From Candidatus Chloroploca sp. Khr17 (GTDB lineage Bacteria > Chloroflexota > Chloroflexia > Chloroflexales > Chloroflexaceae), in NCBI RefSeq assembly GCF_004138165.1, contig NZ_RYFF01000006.1:62001-126000 (forward strand): DNA of 64,000 nucleotides, read 5' to 3'. The notes beneath the pieces were generated by a model, which did no database searches, was not told the origin of the DNA, and saw only the letters and a program-made list of their open reading frames with translations. The translations under genes and the position numbers were made by a program. Below, in pieces: positions 40,538-48,991 of this stretch (position 1 is its first letter; every line of letters starts with the position of its first letter).

Positions 40538-42613
40538 CTAATGCGTTTCTGCCTCTTTCCAGGTAGACACCCGATTGCGTCCGGTATACTTCGCATAATA
40601 GAGTGCCTGGTCAGCCCGCCAGATCAATTCACCCAGGGTCGTGAGATCGGGTTCAAGCGTTGCGACCCCAAAGCTCATTGTGATCTGCACTGGCCCACTC
40701 AACGTCTCAACGGGCATACGCTCGATGATCTGTCGCAAGCGCTCGGCAACCTGCATCGCCTCACTCAAACCGGTCTCTAGACAGACAATGATAAACTCTT
40801 CGCCGCCATAGCGGGCAACAATATCGAGTGGGCGTACCTGCTTAAGCGCTTTTGCTACGTGCTCCAGCACCTGATCGCCAACGGCATGGCTAAAGACATC
40901 ATTCACCCGCTTGAAATGGTCAATATCCATAAAGATCGCCGAGAGTTTGCCCCCATAACGCTGCACGCGCCTGAACTCGGTCTCGGCCAGTTCACTAAAC
41001 CGCCGCCGATTGTACAGCCTCGTCAGCGGATCAGTTCCAGCCAGCATATAGACTTCGCGGAAGAGCCGCCCATTCTCGAGGGCTGTGGCAACCTCATTGG
41101 CGAGCACCTGCATCATCGCTACCTGACTTGGCGTATATGTCTCTTCCTGCTTGCTTCCAAGCGTTAAAAGCCCGAGCAGATGCTCTTGATAAAGCAGCGG
41201 GAGACCCATCCAGCTCTTGAAACCTGTTACCAGGGGAAGCTCAAGCGACGCCATGGCCGCTGCATCAAGTATGAGCGGCATCCGACGTTGCATAATCTCG
41301 GCAAATGGGGGCTGTTCAGAACTGAACTCTTTACCAGTTAGTCTGGCTGTCCATTCAACAGGATGGGCAGAAACAAGGCGCAGGGTGTTCTCTTCCAATA
41401 AGAAAAGAAGCGACTGGTGGTTTGGCACTATCTTATCAAGCTGCACTAATACTTGATGTAACATCGCATCCATATCAACATTCGAGTTGAGATGGGCCAT
41501 CATCTGGCGCAGTTCTTCCGTCAAATCACGTTCACTCCGTAATGAGGATTCCGCCTCGCGCAACATCGAATAGGTGCGCGCATTAGCCAGGGCAAGCCCA
41601 CACTGATTGGCAATCGCCAACCCCAGGTTGAGGTATTGATTGCGATATTCGGGAAAGGTGATATGCCGTACCACCACCAGGCCAAAGGTCTCGTCGTGAT
41701 AGCGGATCCGCAGATAAAAGCCCTCTTCCTGAGGAATAAGCGCGTGATCACCCTCCATCGAGGCTAGTACCGGCGCAAGTTCACCGTGGCGTGCGGGCTG
41801 ATCGTGACCATCTTTGGCAAAAACAGCGACAATCTGATGACCCTGGATCTGGGCGTATTCTAGATTGTTACAGCCAAAGAGCATCGCAAACATATGGCGA
41901 ATTGCGGTAATGGTTGTTTCTTCTGAACGGATCTGCGAGAGATCAACCAGCAGATCAAAGGCCATCGCATATTCGGCAATTTTGCGCTTCGCATCTTGCA
42001 AGACGCTTTTCGTCTCGGTTTGTGATGTCTTGAGATACCATTCTAAAATGATCTTCGCCAGGTAGAGCTTGAGATAATCAAGCCCAATCGTCCGCACCCG
42101 GTACGGCAGGGCAAGATAGGCGGCAAATTCTTCTAACCTAGACAGCGCCTCGGGATCAGTCTCGGTATCAAGCAACAACAACTCTTCGACCGCCTCGTGA
42201 AAGTAGTCACGGGCGAGCATTTGATCAAACCCCCACGCATACAGATGCGCACGCCAAGCCCGCAACCAGCCCGGCGAAAGCAGGTAGGTGCCGTGTTTCG
42301 TTTCGGTGTCGATCAACTCTGGCCCGGCAAGCATGACCAGACAGTGGCTCAGATGAATCAACTGCGTCTGAGCGTCTAGCTTCGCCGGGAGTGCATCGGG
42401 TGTTGCCGCACATGCGCCAAGCACGATCAGATCAGTTCGTGACGAAGCAACTGGTCGTGCAAAGATCTGGTCGGTATGCTGCAACAATTGCGGTCGCCCG
42501 CAGGTCAGTGCATATGCTTCAACGGTTACAAAAGGATACCCAAGTTCACGGACAGCCTGCGCTACATCCTCATAATAGTGTCGACACACGCGCAGACAGA
42601 GCTTACCGTTCAT
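40538..42613 (-). CDS. Diguanylate cyclase with GAF domain and novel N-terminal sensor
   Basis: A 691-aa cytosolic signalling protein. Residues ~1-195 form a domain with Cys-rich start (MNGKLCLRVCRHYY) and YLLSPGWLRAWRAHLYAWGF, faintly like DUF1638, which elsewhere accompanies corrinoid methyltransferases. A GAF-like region (~205-340), a short coiled coil and a second GAF domain (~375-525) follow. The C-terminal GGDEF domain has RYGGEEF and an I-site RPLD five residues earlier, so it should make c-di-GMP with product inhibition. Its start overlaps the methyltransferase gene by 11 bp, making it part of the corrinoid operon. Confidence 0.85.
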   Translation of the reverse strand: MNGKLCLRVCRHYYEDVAQAVRELGYPFVTVEAYALTCGRPQLLQHTDQIFARPVASSRTDLIVLGACAATPDALPAKLDAQTQLIHLSHCLVMLAGPELIDTETKHGTYLLSPGWLRAWRAHLYAWGFDQMLARDYFHEAVEELLLLDTETDPEALSRLEEFAAYLALPYRVRTIGLDYLKLYLAKIILEWYLKTSQTETKSVLQDAKRKIAEYAMAFDLLVDLSQIRSEETTITAIRHMFAMLFGCNNLEYAQIQGHQIVAVFAKDGHDQPARHGELAPVLASMEGDHALIPQEEGFYLRIRYHDETFGLVVVRHITFPEYRNQYLNLGLAIANQCGLALANARTYSMLREAESSLRSERDLTEELRQMMAHLNSNVDMDAMLHQVLVQLDKIVPNHQSLLFLLEENTLRLVSAHPVEWTARLTGKEFSSEQPPFAEIMQRRMPLILDAAAMASLELPLVTGFKSWMGLPLLYQEHLLGLLTLGSKQEETYTPSQVAMMQVLANEVATALENGRLFREVYMLAGTDPLTRLYNRRRFSELAETEFRRVQRYGGKLSAIFMDIDHFKRVNDVFSHAVGDQVLEHVAKALKQVRPLDIVARYGGEEFIIVCLETGLSEAMQVAERLRQIIERMPVETLSGPVQITMSFGVATLEPDLTTLGELIWRADQALYYAKYTGRNRVSTWKEAETH

Positions 42614-43655
42614 TACTTACCCAGTCGAGCGGATACCGACCCCAGCGTTGTACCGCTTCACTGATCGCCAGCAATGTTGTTTCAGGTACCTGGAAAGGTA
42701 TTTCACCATGATTATCGGCGAGAATAAAGCCGCCCCCGGGCCCCGCCGCCGCAAGCGCCGCCTTGACGGCCACCTCAGCCTCGACTTCCGTCCAACGACG
42801 CATCTCAATCCCATTCAGATTGCCAAGCAGACTCACCCGGCCCGCGACCTTCTGCTTCATCAGGGCCAGATCTTCCTCGATACTGACCGCAACCGCCAGT
42901 GTCCCTGTCTGCGCAAAATCATCAAGCAGCGGCATGCAGCGCCCCGAGGCCACGTGGGTTGCGACCGGCCCTTTGATCCGTGCAATCACGTCTTTACTCA
43001 GGCGATGATCAAAGTCCAGATATTGTTCCCGCGCGACCACCGTGGTTGAGGCAACCGGATCAAAATAGCAGATGGCCGTCGCCCCGGCGTCAAGCTGCGC
43101 GTTGGCCCAGGCCACCGAAAATTCTGCATTGATCTGCAAGAGATGTTTGACCACCTCAGGCTGTTCGTACATCCACGTCAGGTACTGCTCGAAGCCCAGT
43201 TGCATCACGGGCAAGGAGAACGGGGCAATCACAACCCCAATGATCGGCATCGCCTCCTCACTGCGCGCACGCATCTGCCTGATCGCCTCGAGAACACGCC
43301 CAAGCACAGGTGAGCTTTCAACCGCAGGTGCTTTGAGCGTGCGAATCTCTTCCGGCTTGCGGATCATTGGCTCGCCTGCGTTGGCCGGACCATCATCGCT
43401 GAAGATTACCTCGCCCCCCCACGCCTCGACCTCTAGGGCCGCATAAAAAAGTGCGTAGAGGCAGTCGCTCTGATACTTGCGTGCCATCCGCAACTGACCT
43501 TCAGCCACATACTCGGCGTGCGCGAAATAGTCCCGCAACGACAGGCCCAGTTCACGTGCGCCATGCATCGTGACGAGCAGAAAGAGCGGCACCCGATCAG
43601 GTTCCTGATGCCCAAGCGTCGTCAAGACCCGCTCTAGTGAAGTCATAGCTGTCAT
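42603..43655 (-). CDS. Uroporphyrinogen decarboxylase/MtaA-family methyltransferase-like protein
   Basis: A 350-aa TIM barrel of the UroD/MtaA/CmuA superfamily, whose methyltransferase members pass methyl groups to or from a corrinoid protein. EPDRVPLFLLVTMHGARELG opens the fold; DAGATAICYFDPVASTTVVA and LLGNLNGIEM are typical. MtaA enzymes bind zinc by H-x-C-xn-C; here the sites read H-V-A and, at the second Cys, DNHGEIP, so the ligands would be His/Ala/His. Start and stop overlap the corrinoid-protein and GGDEF genes. Role in methyl transfer is likely, but the substrate is unknown. Confidence 0.78.
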   Translation of the reverse strand: MTAMTSLERVLTTLGHQEPDRVPLFLLVTMHGARELGLSLRDYFAHAEYVAEGQLRMARKYQSDCLYALFYAALEVEAWGGEVIFSDDGPANAGEPMIRKPEEIRTLKAPAVESSPVLGRVLEAIRQMRARSEEAMPIIGVVIAPFSLPVMQLGFEQYLTWMYEQPEVVKHLLQINAEFSVAWANAQLDAGATAICYFDPVASTTVVAREQYLDFDHRLSKDVIARIKGPVATHVASGRCMPLLDDFAQTGTLAVAVSIEEDLALMKQKVAGRVSLLGNLNGIEMRRWTEVEAEVAVKAALAAAGPGGGFILADNHGEIPFQVPETTLLAISEAVQRWGRYPLDWVSNER

Positions 43656-44302
43656 GCGGATGCCTCCAGGAAACTCGTCACCAGCGCAACACTATCCGAC
43701 GCCGTGCTGCCCATCGCATCGGCCCCGACCTCTTGCCAGAGCTGTCGGTCAAACCGGAACGGGGCACCACCAACTATGATTTTTGGTCGCCATCCTGCCG
43801 CATCGAGTCGCTGACGCACCGCTTTGACCTGCAATGCCGAGGGCAGCATCAACACCGAAATAAGCAAAATGGCAACCCGTTCACGCACAACTCTGGCAAC
43901 AAGATTATCGGTATCAATCCGACCATAATCGCTGACAACAAAGCCACCCGAGCGCAATGTCGCATAGACCATCCGCTTGCCCAGCATATGGTAGTCTTCG
44001 AGCACTGCAATCGCGATAACAGGTTGTCTTTGCTGCTGCACATTCGCCGCTGGCAAAAGCGTATCAACAATCTCTTCACAGATACGCCCACTCATATAGA
44101 CCTGGGCCAGCGATACGTCACCTTGCTCCCAGCGTTCACCAATCACTTCAAGCGCCGGCACAATGAGTTGCTCAACCATCATGACCGGACTCATCTCGGT
44201 CACAAGTTCTTCGAGCAGGCGCCGCACCTCAAGGCGATCAATGGCAAGCAAGGCTTCGAGAAATGCGTTGTGTTGTGCGCCAATGTCTCGTTCAGCCGTC
44301 AT
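43652..44302 (-). CDS. Corrinoid (B12-binding) methyltransferase carrier protein
   Basis: A 216-aa protein of the MtaC/MtbC kind. The N-terminal helical cap (~20-90) has the typical VEQLIVPALEVIGERWEQGD. The B12-binding Rossmann domain carries the DxHxxG motif in LEDYHMLGKRM, with the His that ligates cobalt, then VVSDYGRIDTDNLV, LLISVLMLPSALQ and KIIVGGAPFRFD. GAGAGG precedes ATG 44302; a longer frame runs through the leader but has no family sequence. First gene of the corrinoid-GGDEF operon. Confidence 0.87.
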   Translation of the reverse strand: MTAERDIGAQHNAFLEALLAIDRLEVRRLLEELVTEMSPVMMVEQLIVPALEVIGERWEQGDVSLAQVYMSGRICEEIVDTLLPAANVQQQRQPVIAIAVLEDYHMLGKRMVYATLRSGGFVVSDYGRIDTDNLVARVVRERVAILLISVLMLPSALQVKAVRQRLDAAGWRPKIIVGGAPFRFDRQLWQEVGADAMGSTASDSVALVTSFLEASA

Positions 44303-44320
44303 AAGAACCTCTCTCGTTGT

Positions 44321-44369
44321 GCTTTGCTGGACAACAAGCCAACTAAGCTGGCTTGTTGTCCAGCAAAGC
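44321..44369 (-). promoter_or_regulatory. 21-bp perfect hairpin in the leader of the corrinoid operon
   Basis: Arms 44321-44341 and 44349-44369 are exactly complementary. The hairpin ends 18 bases before the first ATG of the operon, beside its ribosome site. No T-tract follows, so it may control translation or RNA stability, or act as an attenuator. Confidence 0.5.
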
Positions 44370-44482
44370 AACCAGGTCTGGGAACCGCAGGCCCATAGGG
44401 ATGTCATAGGCATGGTACACGCCGAGCGCCCTCCCGTTGGAAGAGAGACAGTTATCCCCGGGAAAGATCCCTTCACTGGGGC

Positions 44483-44575
44483 GTCAAGGATAATCTGCCC
44501 TGCAGCTGATCGCGTTTGTAACCAGTACTCAAGAGTCAAGGATAATCCGCCCTAAGGCTGATCTTGTTTGTAACC
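44483..44575 (-). repeat. Two tandem 41-nt repeats at the start of the corrinoid leader
   Basis: Units 44483-44523 and 44535-44575 agree at 35 of 41 positions and repeat with a 52-bp period. Each contains GTCAAGGATAATC, GCCCT, GCTGATC and GTTTGTAACC blocks. The upstream unit starts close to the predicted transcription start. They could be operators or paired RNA elements. Confidence 0.6.
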
Positions 44576-44581
44576 GGGTTT

Positions 44582-44587
44582 ATTATA
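44582..44587 (-). promoter_or_regulatory. Putative -10 box of the corrinoid operon
   Basis: TATAAT on the minus strand. Initiation about seven bases on would begin the RNA at the first 41-nt repeat and give a leader of about 270 nt. No clear -35 hexamer. An overlapping TATACT on the plus strand (44584-44589) could serve the divergent gene. Confidence 0.4.
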
Positions 44588-44674
44588 CTCATCACAGGTC
44601 AGGCGTCCGGAGCGACAGACGTGTCCCTGACAGATACCTCTAATAACCCCACTGTCGTCCCCTTATACCCCCAA

Positions 44675-44694
44675 CGGCTGCCATATGGCAGCCG
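44675..44694 (+). other. 20-bp perfect palindrome ahead of the anchored propeller-like gene
   Basis: CGGCTGCC and its complement meet around ATAT, giving a self-complementary 20-mer. It ends about ten bases before the AAGGAGG ribosome site of the next gene, so it could form an RNA hairpin affecting initiation or be an operator. Confidence 0.4.
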
Positions 44695-44714
44695 TTTCCA
44701 CATGAAGGAGGCAT

Positions 44715-45689
44715 ATGAGACGTTCCCGCTTACCATCCGGGCAGCAGCCCAGACCACGGCATAACTCCCGACGTACCATGCTGGCAATGGGGATGCTTTT
44801 GGCCCTCGGAACGCTTCTTTTGATCGTTATGTTGGTCACGAGGTCGCCAACAAACCAACCGACTGCCACCGTCCCGTTAGCAACCGACGGATGCCGCGGG
44901 TTGCCCGCCTTTGCCACTACCTTCACTGCCGAAGCCGGCGGTACGCTAGCGCTGGCAACCGATCGCACCGAACAAGGCCTCGTTCTGCTCACCGACGCAA
45001 CCGTCTACCAGCACCCAACCTGGGACGATGCCGGGTACCTTGGGGCCATGGCCTATGATCAAATGGGCAATGTCTATGTGGCCCCCACTCCGCGGATTTC
45101 ACTGCAAGATAACCCCCTGGCAGGCGTGACCACCCTCTGGCGCGTTGATAGTGCCACCGGGACAATGCATCCCTTTGTCACCCTCGCAGGCGAGGCTGGC
45201 GAGCGCAATCCGTTTGGGGTTCTGGGCCTGACCTATGCCTGTGGGCTTGACCGCCTCTTCGTCGGCACTGTCATTGGCTCAACCCCTGGCGAAGAACGGG
45301 GCGGCATCGTTGCACTCGATCGCGCTGGGCAACAGACCAGCCTGGTGACGGGCCTTGATGTGATGGCGGTGCTCGTTGTGGCAACCCCCGATGGCTATGA
45401 TCTCTATGCGGGCCTGGCACGCAGCCCTGATCTTGTTGCACTTCCGCTCGATGCCAGCGGAAACCCCAGCGGGCCACTGCGCTCCCTCCTCGATCTCACC
45501 ACCGCCGGAGCCACCGCCGGCGAACGTGCCCGCAAAATGCGTCTCGTTGGCGACGAACTCGTTGTTGATCTGGTGCCCTTCAACTTCTCATTGCAATCGA
45601 GCGCCACCGGCAACCCCCAGGCTCGTCAAGCCACCTGGGGGTGGGATGCCGATCAGGGCACCTGGGTCGTTCGTGCCTCGGCACGGTAA
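44715..45689 (+). CDS. Membrane-anchored protein, probable beta-propeller
   Basis: A 324-aa protein. Residues 1-20 are basic, and a single helix follows (MLAMGMLLALGTLLLIVMLV, about 22-41), so the rest should lie outside the membrane. The outer part has repeated strand-turn blocks (YLGAMAYDQMGNVYVAPTP, FGVLGLTYACGLDRLFVGTV, AVLVVATPDGYDLYAGLARS) as in SMP-30/NHL-like propellers. No enzyme motif is recognised. AAGGAGG gives a strong start. Divergent from the corrinoid operon. Confidence 0.65.
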   Translation: MRRSRLPSGQQPRPRHNSRRTMLAMGMLLALGTLLLIVMLVTRSPTNQPTATVPLATDGCRGLPAFATTFTAEAGGTLALATDRTEQGLVLLTDATVYQHPTWDDAGYLGAMAYDQMGNVYVAPTPRISLQDNPLAGVTTLWRVDSATGTMHPFVTLAGEAGERNPFGVLGLTYACGLDRLFVGTVIGSTPGEERGGIVALDRAGQQTSLVTGLDVMAVLVVATPDGYDLYAGLARSPDLVALPLDASGNPSGPLRSLLDLTTAGATAGERARKMRLVGDELVVDLVPFNFSLQSSATGNPQARQATWGWDADQGTWVVRASAR

Positions 45690-45696
45690 ATGGTTT

Positions 45697-45716
45697 GTAC
45701 CGTACGTTTTCTGGTG
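45697..45716. repeat. Solo left end of a family-B element
   Basis: GTACCGTACGTTTTCTGG, here just after the propeller gene, matches the left terminal repeat of the family-B elements at 20772 and 18349. No matching right end is found downstream, so this may be a decayed or truncated copy. Confidence 0.35.
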
Positions 45717-45787
45717 TTTTGCAAGCCCGGGTGCGCGGGCCTCCCGCCCGCTGTTGCTCCCGAAGCGATCGTCCCGCCCGCGCACCC

Positions 45788-45941
45788 AGGGCGATGGCAT
45801 CTTCCGTGTATACATTCCCCCAAGGGCACCCGCAAGGGGTGCCCGTACACCGGGTCCGAACCCCGGCCGGTAGGGGCACCCCTTGCGGGTGCCCTGATAG
45901 CGCGTCTTTTTGTCTCCGGTTTTGTATGATGCAATCGCCCT
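45788..45941. mobile_element. MITE-like inverted-repeat element, family A, copy 2
   Basis: A 154-bp element with the same ends as copy 1: AGGGCGATGGCATC at 45788-45801 (one mismatch) and GATGCAATCGCCCT at 45928-45941. The 10-bp direct repeat CCCGCGCACC flanks it at 45777-45786 and 45943-45952. The interior differs: two oppositely oriented GGGCACC-type hairpins near 45822-45845 and 45872-45895. No ORF. Confidence 0.7.
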
Positions 45942-46043
45942 ACCCGCGCACCTTTGCGTAGGTGGGCTTCACCCTTCGCGTCTTCGCGTCTTCGCGTGAG
46001 CTTATTTGAAAAGTATTGGGTCTAGCCCGAGAGAAGAGCGATC

Positions 46044-47009
46044 TTACGGGCGCCGTCGCGGGAGGCGAAAGGTGAGCAGGTTGCGGCGTTCGGGTTCAGG
46101 TTGGTGCAAAAAGGCATCTTCACCGGGGCGCAGGCCGGGCCGCGTCTCAAGCCAGCCTTCGCGTTGCTCGCGTACCCGTTGCAGCAACGCCTCGATGTCC
46201 TCGGCGTCGCCCTCGTCAACCTGATCGCGGACTTCCAACAGAAAGCTGATCATCTCGTTGATCCAGCGCTTGAGGCCGTCGCGATTGGTCATCAGGATAT
46301 CGCGGTGCATTTCAGGGTCACCCGAGGCGAGCCGCGAAACGTCGCGAAAGCCCGTCGCCGCCAGGGCCGCCATCTCTTTCCAGGCTGGGCTGCGCCCGGT
46401 GATCTCGACCAATCCGACCGAAAGCAACATAGGCAGGTGCGAGATACCAGCCACATAGACATCATGCTCTTCAGGGTCGATATAGTACGGTTTGGCTCCG
46501 ACCGTCCGCACCATCGCCTCAACCGCTTCAAGCGCCGCCTGAGGGGTGCTCCGCCCGGTGGTTAAACAGTAGATCGCTCCATTGAAGAGCTCAGGATCGG
46601 CGGCTTTTGCCCCGGCTTTCTCTTTGCCTGCCATTGGGTGCCCACCCACATAAGCCACCCCCGACGGCAAGGTTGCGGCCCACCGGGACACTTCGGCCTT
46701 GGTACTCGCAACATCAGTGACAACCGTGCCTGACGCCAGCAGCGGGCCAAGCTGGGCAAACACCTCGCGGATCGCACGCACCGGGGTTGCCACCACAATA
46801 ATCTGAGCGTCACGCACCGCCTCGGCCAGCGTCCGCGCCTCGCGATCAATCGCCAGCCGCCCGCGTGCCTCCTTGACCGCCCGCTGATCACGATCCCACC
46901 CGACAACTTCCAGGGCCCCCAGCGGCGACTCGCTCGCCTCAGCCGAACGCAACGCCATGCCAAGCGACGTGCCAATCAATCCCATCCCGATAATGCTTAT
47001 CCGAACCAT
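46044..47009 (-). CDS. tyrA: Prephenate dehydrogenase
   Basis: A 321-aa TyrA making 4-hydroxyphenylpyruvate for tyrosine. It has the NAD-binding IIGMGLIGTSLGMAL at 6-20, VVATPVRAI, VTDVASTKAEV, GGHPMAGKEKAGA with the catalytic His, and the dimerisation region ISHLPMLLSVGL. No ACT or chorismate-mutase domain is attached; the last 15 residues are Arg-rich. It is the final gene of a minus-strand run aroC - membrane protein - tyrA. Confidence 0.93.
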   Translation of the reverse strand: MVRISIIGMGLIGTSLGMALRSAEASESPLGALEVVGWDRDQRAVKEARGRLAIDREARTLAEAVRDAQIIVVATPVRAIREVFAQLGPLLASGTVVTDVASTKAEVSRWAATLPSGVAYVGGHPMAGKEKAGAKAADPELFNGAIYCLTTGRSTPQAALEAVEAMVRTVGAKPYYIDPEEHDVYVAGISHLPMLLSVGLVEITGRSPAWKEMAALAATGFRDVSRLASGDPEMHRDILMTNRDGLKRWINEMISFLLEVRDQVDEGDAEDIEALLQRVREQREGWLETRPGLRPGEDAFLHQPEPERRNLLTFRLPRRRP

Positions 47010-47018
47010 GCATGCTCC

Positions 47019-47612
47019 TTAGACTTCGCCGCTTACTTCGGCACCCACCTGCGCGAGAAAGAGCAATTCAGCAATCACGACCACCACCGTCAGCAACAGC
47101 AAACTGACCCAGGTGAGCACCCGTAGCCCGGCGAGCATGGCAATCATTGCCACCAGCAGGCCAATTTCATACGACTGACGACGCACTCGCCGACTATCAA
47201 GCGCTCGCGCCCGTGTGCGAAAGAGGCGCAGGCTGGTAGCATGAAGAAAAGGACGACTGATCGCCGCCCCAACCAGAAAGAGAGCCCCGATGAAGAGGGC
47301 GTAGATGGGCAGATCAGGCAAATCAAGCAGCCAGTCTTGTGGTGCAGGCACAAAGGCAAGAATGTAGAGCAACAAAAACGAACCGACGGTACCCTCAATC
47401 GTCAACCCCGTCAGACCCATCGCCCGTTCAACCGGGATAAAGGTCAACAGCGGAGCCGTCAGGGCCAACCCATAAAAGAGCAGCCGCTGCAGTGCAAAGA
47501 CGGGATCAGTCGGGGCAAGCCCGCCAAAAAGCAGCAGCGCCAGCGCCGCCGCCCAGCAGAGGCCAGCGATCGCTGCGAGTAGCAACGAAATTTGCGGTCG
47601 CGCAAGATTCAT
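47019..47612 (-). CDS. Six-helix membrane protein of unknown function
   Basis: A 197-aa hydrophobic protein with about six membrane helices (for example LLLAAIAGLCWAAALALLLF, LIVGALFLVGAAISRPFL-like and LLLLTVVVVIAELLFLAQV) and a short Arg-rich cytosolic loop RTRARALDSRRVRRQSYE. I do not recognise a family. It lies 9 bp before tyrA and 14 bp after aroC on the same strand, so it is probably co-expressed with them. A transporter role for aromatic intermediates is only a guess. Confidence 0.6.
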   Translation of the reverse strand: MNLARPQISLLLAAIAGLCWAAALALLLFGGLAPTDPVFALQRLLFYGLALTAPLLTFIPVERAMGLTGLTIEGTVGSFLLLYILAFVPAPQDWLLDLPDLPIYALFIGALFLVGAAISRPFLHATSLRLFRTRARALDSRRVRRQSYEIGLLVAMIAMLAGLRVLTWVSLLLLTVVVVIAELLFLAQVGAEVSGEV

Positions 47613-47626
47613 AGCATCATTCAGCG

Positions 47627-48697
47627 TTATACCCGCGCCGTACGCTGGCGCAAGAGATGGTCAGCCAGCACGAGTGCCAGCATCGCCTCAGCCACCGGCA
47701 CCAGGCGCGGCAGCACCGTCGGATCGTGTCGCCCGCGCACCTCGATCGTCGCCGCATTGCCCTCACGATCCACCGTTTGTTGCGCCTGCGCAATGCTCGC
47801 CGGCGGTTTGGCGGCCAGGCGCACCACAATCTCTTCGCCCGTCGAAATGCCACCGAGGATTCCTCCGTGGCGGTTGCTGACTGTGCCAATGCGCCCATCC
47901 TCGCGGCGCACAAAGGGGTCATTATGCTCAGAGCCACGCAACCCGGCGACCCCAAAACCCTCACCGATCTCGACCCCTTTGATCGCTGGGATCGAAAACA
48001 TCGCCTTGCCGATCTCAGCCTGCAGTTTATCAAAGACTGGCTCACCCAGACCAGGTGGCACACCACGGGCGCGCACCTCGACAATGCCACCAAGCGAGTC
48101 GAGCGACCGACGCGCCTGATCAACCCGCTCAACCATCAACGCAGCCACCCGCGCATCCGGGCACCGCATAATGTTGCGCTCAATCTCGTCCTCGTCAAAC
48201 ACCTCGGCACACAGATCACCCATCTGTAGCGTATAGGCAATGATCGAGATTCCTTCGCGAGCGAGGAGCAAGCGCGCAATTGCCCCACCAGCAACCCGCC
48301 CGATGGTTTCACGCGCACTCGAACGCCCACCGCCCCGCCAATCGCGAAAGCCATACTTGGCATCCCAGCTATAATCGGCGTGGCCGGGTCGATAGAGATC
48401 TTTGATATTTTCGTAATGCCCCGACTTGGCGTCAGTGTTGAAGACAAGCATCGTAATCGGCGAGCCAGTGGTGCGCCCCTCGAAAACCCCCGACAGGATC
48501 TGTACCTGATCAGGTTCCTGCCGTTGTGAACTCACCTTGCTCTGTCCAACACGGCGACGGTCAAGCTCACGCTGGATCGTCTCAGGTTCGAGTGGCAACC
48601 CAGACGGGCACCCATCAACCGTGCATCCCACGGCTGGCCCGTGCGACTCGCCCCATGTGGTTAACCGAAAGATCTGCCCAAAGCTATTGCCTGCCAT
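47627..48697 (-). CDS. aroC: Chorismate synthase
   Basis: A 356-aa FMN-dependent enzyme that removes phosphate from EPSP to make chorismate, the last shikimate step. Signatures: [20 protein letters not shown] near the N terminus, [20 protein letters not shown] with the PGHAD block, [18 protein letters not shown], and the late [13 protein letters not shown]. Length is normal. It heads the aroC - membrane protein - tyrA run. Confidence 0.97.
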   Translation of the reverse strand: MAGNSFGQIFRLTTWGESHGPAVGCTVDGCPSGLPLEPETIQRELDRRRVGQSKVSSQRQEPDQVQILSGVFEGRTTGSPITMLVFNTDAKSGHYENIKDLYRPGHADYSWDAKYGFRDWRGGGRSSARETIGRVAGGAIARLLLAREGISIIAYTLQMGDLCAEVFDEDEIERNIMRCPDARVAALMVERVDQARRSLDSLGGIVEVRARGVPPGLGEPVFDKLQAEIGKAMFSIPAIKGVEIGEGFGVAGLRGSEHNDPFVRREDGRIGTVSNRHGGILGGISTGEEIVVRLAAKPPASIAQAQQTVDREGNAATIEVRGRHDPTVLPRLVPVAEAMLALVLADHLLRQRTARV

Positions 48698-48709
48698 ACG
48701 AATGTAACG

Positions 48710-48880
48710 CCTCCGGCTGAAGCTCGCGGGGCTTGCACTCTCAACCTCGGCTTCTTTCCAGCAAAAGAAAGCTGCCTGGGTGGCGCTGCCCCATACGCAT
48801 GAACGGAGAAACCAACGCGTATGCTGGCTTTTGTCGCCACCACAAGCCTGATTTCGGGGAGCCTTCGGCCCCTAAACTCC
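48710..48880. other. Structured intergenic region between aroC and yvcK
   Basis: The 294-bp gap between divergent aroC and yvcK has several nested inverted repeats. GGTGGCG (48779-48785) pairs with 48835-48841; CATACGC (48792-48798) pairs with 48817-48823 inside it; GGGG...CCCC with a CTTCG-type loop lies near 48857-48872. It could fold as RNA on either strand, as a leader of aroC or a small RNA. I match it to no known family. Confidence 0.4.
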
Positions 48881-48991
48881 CTGCCAACATAACATAGTTT
48901 TCAGGGCACGGCAAGTCAGAAGTACTGGCTGAAAAGAGAAGGATCTACCGTACAATAGGATATGGTAGAGTACGACGCCAGGAGATAAACC

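Noticed and set aside
44303-44580. Cobalamin riboswitch upstream of the corrinoid operon
   Set aside because: I could not find the B12 box or the conserved core on the transcribed strand. The region is reported only as an unidentified leader.
45845-45880. tRNA-like T-arm (GGGTCCGAACCCC)
   Set aside because: No acceptor stem, D-arm or anticodon arm can be drawn around it, and it lies inside a family-A inverted-repeat element.
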